Shown here: positions 8,185 through 9,683 of the stretch, in pieces | Layout of the letters: each line of letters opens with the position of its first letter | How positions within the stretch are numbered: position 1 is the first letter of the stretch | Source of the DNA: Victivallis vadensis | GTDB taxonomy: Bacteria > Verrucomicrobiota > Lentisphaeria > Victivallales > GWF2-50-93 | DNA length: 9,683 nt | Assembly: GCA_020718525.1 (NCBI GenBank) | Contig: DYRX01000155.1 | Location: forward strand, 1-9,683 | Reading direction: 5' to 3' | The notes under the pieces: generated by a model | Told to the model about the DNA's origin: nothing | What the model saw: the letters and a program-made list of their open reading frames with translations, nothing else | Databases searched by the model: none | Position numbers and translations under genes: made by a program

Positions 8185-9203
8185 AGAAATTCGTCCCAGT
8201 ACTCTTTTTTGCGTTCCTCGCAGTCTTTCTCCTGACTGGAACTCTCCAGGCTCAGGAAGGCTTTTTGTTTGATGCCTATGTCAAGCTCGACAAGGAGGCG
8301 GAAGATGCGATCGCCAAGGCGCAGGAGAAGCTCGCAAAGCTTCAGCAGGCTGACGGATCCTGGCAATATGACTACGGAAAAAACACTGGAGTCAATGCGA
8401 TAGCTGTCCTGGCACTAATGGTGAATGGCGCCGTTCCCGGCGAGGGGAAATATGCGAAGGAAATAGGCAACGGCATACAGTTTCTACTGAACTCCCAAAA
8501 GGAATCCGGCCTGATTGCATCCGGCGAATCTGAATCGAAGGCTCCAATGTATCAGCATGCCCTTTCAACCATAGCTCTGGCGGAAGTGTATGGCATGACA
8601 TTGAACCCAAGACTGCGCACCGCCCTGATTGACGCGGTAAATCTCATTGTTGAAACTCAGGACGGAAAAGGCGGATGGCGATATCTGCCCCGCCCCATGG
8701 AAGGCGACATTTCAGCAACCGTTATGCAGGTCATGGCGTTGAGAGCCGCTTCCGAATCCGGAATATATGTGCCGAAAGAGACGATTGACCGCGCCGTCTC
8801 ATTCATAAAATCCTGCTACAACGAGAAAGAAAAAGGCTTTGGATACATGAACGGAAAGGGCGAAGCCGCTTTCCCGAGAAGCGCCGCCGGACTTGTCTGC
8901 CTGCAGGCTGTCGGACTGAACGATGATCCAACTATTCCTGACGTGGTCGGATATGTCTGCGAAAATTCCTTCAAAAAATCCGAGTCGGAACAGCATCACT
9001 ACTGGTACGGACACTACTACGCTTCAATCGGTCTCTATCATTACGGAGGCGAGCCCTGGAAAACATACTACCCCAAAATCAAGGCGAAAATCATGGGGAT
9101 ATGGCGGGAAAAGGACTATCAGAACGGAAATGCCATCTCAAGCGCCTGGTCTATCCTGATACTCGGAGTCCCATACAGGTATCTACCCATCTACCAGAGA
9201 TGA
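8181..9203 (+). CDS. Exported prenyltransferase/squalene-cyclase-repeat protein
   Basis: A 340-residue protein starting at GTG, which overlaps the preceding stop as GTGA. GGAG at 8169-8172 gives good spacing, and the resulting N terminus is a clear signal peptide (MKKFVPVLFFAFLAVFLL..., cleavage probably after LQA, residue 24). The mature part consists of alpha-alpha-barrel repeats with QW-like turns: QQADGSWQY (55-63), TQDGKGGWRY (159-168) and EKGFGYM (217-223). Conserved blocks include GDISATVMQVMALRAA (175-190) and the C-terminal YWYGHYYASIGLYHYGG (274-290) and PYRYLPIYQR (331-340). The last blocks are typical of cyclase-like proteins that close these clusters in Planctomycetes-type genomes. 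I see neither the DxDD acid motif of squalene-hopene cyclase nor the DCTAE motif of oxidosqualene cyclases, and the protein is about half the length of a true triterpene cyclase. A binding or scaffold role in the periplasm is more likely than hopanoid synthesis. It is the last gene of the operon. Confidence 0.86.
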   Translation: MKKFVPVLFFAFLAVFLLTGTLQAQEGFLFDAYVKLDKEAEDAIAKAQEKLAKLQQADGSWQYDYGKNTGVNAIAVLALMVNGAVPGEGKYAKEIGNGIQFLLNSQKESGLIASGESESKAPMYQHALSTIALAEVYGMTLNPRLRTALIDAVNLIVETQDGKGGWRYLPRPMEGDISATVMQVMALRAASESGIYVPKETIDRAVSFIKSCYNEKEKGFGYMNGKGEAAFPRSAAGLVCLQAVGLNDDPTIPDVVGYVCENSFKKSESEQHHYWYGHYYASIGLYHYGGEPWKTYYPKIKAKIMGIWREKDYQNGNAISSAWSILILGVPYRYLPIYQR

Positions 9204-9241
9204 AAGATAAATATTTGCAGAACGCCCTTCTGCTAATCTTT
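9203..9241 (+). terminator. Possible weak operon terminator hairpin
   Basis: Directly after the last stop, GCAGAA (9217-9222), loop CGCCC and TTCTGC (9228-9233) form a perfect 6-bp stem. It is enclosed by a second inverted pair, AAAGAT (9203-9208) and ATCTTT (9236-9241). The position fits termination of the operon. There is no proper T-tract after the stem, so intrinsic termination is uncertain; it could instead be a 3' mRNA-stabilising hairpin. Confidence 0.35.
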
Positions 9242-9488
9242 ACATTCAGAACTCCTGAGCCGTATGGGTAAAATTATAATTATGTGGAAACTGCATATGT
9301 CGGATTTGCTTCACTCGGAGTCGGGGTCGCTATCGGAATCGGGGTTACAAATTTCAGACATCTGAATCCGCAACATCGTTAAAATCAGCGAGATTTAATC
9401 GTATCTTCTTTATAATCAGGTAATAACAATATTTGATTGCTGATCCTTGCCAAATTTGACATGTGAAAATGAAAGTGGTACTTCTTTA
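9242..9488. other. Non-coding AT-rich spacer
   Basis: I see no gene here on either strand. It contains a palindromic AATTATAATT (9272-9281), the TCGGNN hexamer run (9300-9344), a TTCAGA/TCTGAA inverted repeat (9353-9358 and 9361-9366) and an imperfect TTAAAATC/GATTTAA pair (9379-9386 and 9392-9398). None of these has the form of a known RNA. A TTGACA at 9456-9461 lacks a matching -10 box. Confidence 0.6.
9300..9344 (+). repeat. Degenerate TCGGNN hexanucleotide repeat
   Basis: Units starting at 9315, 9321, 9327, 9333 and 9339 read TCGGAG, TCGGGG, TCGCTA, TCGGAA and TCGGGG, that is, five consecutive variants of TCGGNN. A further TCGGAT lies at 9300, followed by a divergent unit and a three-base offset. 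It looks like the remnant of a simple hexamer array. One frame would read a glycine/valine/isoleucine-rich peptide, but no gene structure surrounds it. Confidence 0.55.
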
Positions 9489-9489
9489 G

Positions 9490-9503
9490 CCGCGGAGTGG
9501 CGG
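9490..9503. repeat. Hairpin 1 of the 3' element
   Basis: CCGC (9490-9493) pairs with GCGG (9500-9503) around loop GGAGTG. The first six bases are also the palindrome CCGCGG. It is the weakest stem of the set. Confidence 0.4.
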
Positions 9504-9513
9504 AGGGACGTAG

Positions 9514-9533
9514 CCTATGGTTTCAACCATAGG
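9514..9533. repeat. Hairpin 2 of the 3' element
   Basis: CCTATGG (9514-9520) pairs perfectly with CCATAGG (9527-9533) around TTTCAA. The symmetry extends two bases further into the loop, leaving only TC unpaired in the perfect inverted repeat. Confidence 0.7.
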
Positions 9534-9556
9534 AATACATCGTAAAACAGGATCAT

Positions 9557-9573
9557 GCGTGCTGAAGGCACGC
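9557..9573. repeat. Hairpin 3 of the 3' element
   Basis: GCGTGC (9557-9562) pairs perfectly with GCACGC (9568-9573) around loop TGAAG. Confidence 0.7.
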
Positions 9574-9585
9574 TGTTCCCTGCAC

Positions 9586-9600
9586 CGTCCCGTCAGGACG
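9586..9600. repeat. Hairpin 4 of the 3' element
   Basis: CGTCC (9586-9590) pairs perfectly with GGACG (9596-9600) around loop CGTCA. Confidence 0.65.
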
Positions 9601-9642
9601 CAATGGCTTCCATTTTCCTGTCCTGGGATTGAAAAATAACCA

Positions 9643-9659
9643 GGCTATATTACATAGCC
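9643..9659. repeat. Hairpin 5 of the 3' element
   Basis: GGCTAT (9643-9648) pairs perfectly with ATAGCC (9654-9659) around loop ATTAC. Its 3' arm shares four bases with the 5' arm of hairpin 6, so the two cannot form fully at once. Confidence 0.65.
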
Positions 9660-9670
9660 GCGTTGCGGCT
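9656..9670. repeat. Hairpin 6 of the 3' element
   Basis: AGCCGC (9656-9661) pairs perfectly with GCGGCT (9665-9670) around a GTT loop. It overlaps the 3' arm of hairpin 5 at 9656-9659. Confidence 0.65.
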
Positions 9671-9683
9671 GAAAATGGCAAAA

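Larger units (their letters stand above)
9489..9670. repeat. Multi-hairpin palindromic element (REP/RAYT-like)
   Basis: About 180 bases contain six perfect short inverted repeats of 4-7 bp stem with 3-6 base loops, listed separately, plus a CCTGG/CCAGG pair (9622-9626 and 9640-9644). Spacer sequence between stems is short and not coding-like. The combination of a stem with loop TTTCAA, a stem with loop TGAAG, a stem with loop CGTCA and a terminal GGCTAT-ATTAC-ATAGCC joined to AGCCGC-GTT-GCGGCT resembles, from memory, dispersed palindromic elements of Bacteroidetes and Lentisphaerae genomes. Those often lie near IS200-like (REP-associated tyrosine) transposase genes. No transposase is visible in this window; one could lie just beyond 9683. 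The element may continue past the end. Confidence 0.6.

Noticed and set aside
8181..9203. Hopanoid-synthesis squalene-hopene cyclase
   Set aside because: An export signal, half-length size and absence of the DxDD motif argue against it; no other isoprenoid gene lies in the operon.
9353..9366. TTCAGA-CA-TCTGAA inverted repeat as a terminator
   Set aside because: The stem is AT-rich with a two-base loop, no T-run follows, and it lies far from the operon end.
9456..9484. TTGACA at 9456-9461 as a promoter reading into the hairpin element
   Set aside because: No acceptable -10 hexamer occurs at 16-18 bases spacing.
9555..9632. Short plus-strand open frame of 25 codons within the hairpin element
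   Set aside because: It is built from the arms of hairpins 3 and 4, has no ribosome-binding site, and is better explained as a by-product of the palindromic element.
9489..9683. CRISPR array
   Set aside because: The repeated units are different hairpins, not identical direct repeats separated by regular spacers, and no cas gene is nearby.

Overview
The window holds one tightly packed, plus-strand operon of six genes (90-9203), followed by about 480 bases of non-coding, repeat-bearing DNA. The genes form the MoxR-associated DUF58 / BatA-like / von Willebrand A (VWA) cluster, extended by a DUF4175-like membrane protein, a secreted coiled-coil protein and a secreted prenyltransferase/squalene-cyclase-repeat protein. 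That extended order is typical, from general knowledge, of the PVC bacteria (Planctomycetes, Lentisphaerae, Verrucomicrobia/Kiritimatiellae). The mid-range base composition, the TCGGNN hexamer remnants and the Bacteroidetes/Lentisphaerae-style hairpin element at the 3' end make a Lentisphaerae-like organism my best guess. This is inference: there is no rRNA or other phylogenetic marker in the window.

Layout: 1-89, the end of an unidentified upstream region. The MoxR AAA+ ATPase expected next to such clusters is not visible here. 90-980, DUF58 protein with an intact DxSxS metal-binding motif. 977-3010, BatA-like membrane protein with a VWA-like domain whose motif is altered to DxTxS. 3012-5300, second large membrane VWA protein with a class-I-glutamine-amidotransferase-like region. 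5303-6970, DUF4175-like membrane protein with Ig-like periplasmic domains. 6970-8184, exported coiled-coil protein that looks like the detached C-terminal half of a DUF4175-like protein. 8181-9203, exported alpha-toroid (prenyltransferase/squalene oxidase repeat) protein. Junctions are overlaps (ATGA, TAATG, GTGA) or gaps of 1-2 bases, so the set is very probably co-transcribed and translationally coupled.

How they may work together: DUF58 proteins are the usual cytoplasmic partners of MoxR ATPases. The two VWA membrane proteins and the DUF4175-like protein would place VWA and Ig-like modules at or across the inner membrane. The coiled-coil and toroid proteins would act in the periplasm. The whole resembles an ATPase-driven, metal-dependent envelope assembly or quality-control machine, but its substrate is unknown and nothing in the sequence reveals it.

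The 3' region (9204-9683) holds a possible weak terminator, a degenerate TCGGNN hexamer run, and from about 9489 to the window end a dense string of short perfect hairpins. Their loop motifs and order recall the palindromic elements often found near IS200-like/RAYT transposase genes in Bacteroidetes and Lentisphaerae. The element continues up to, and may pass, the end of the window.
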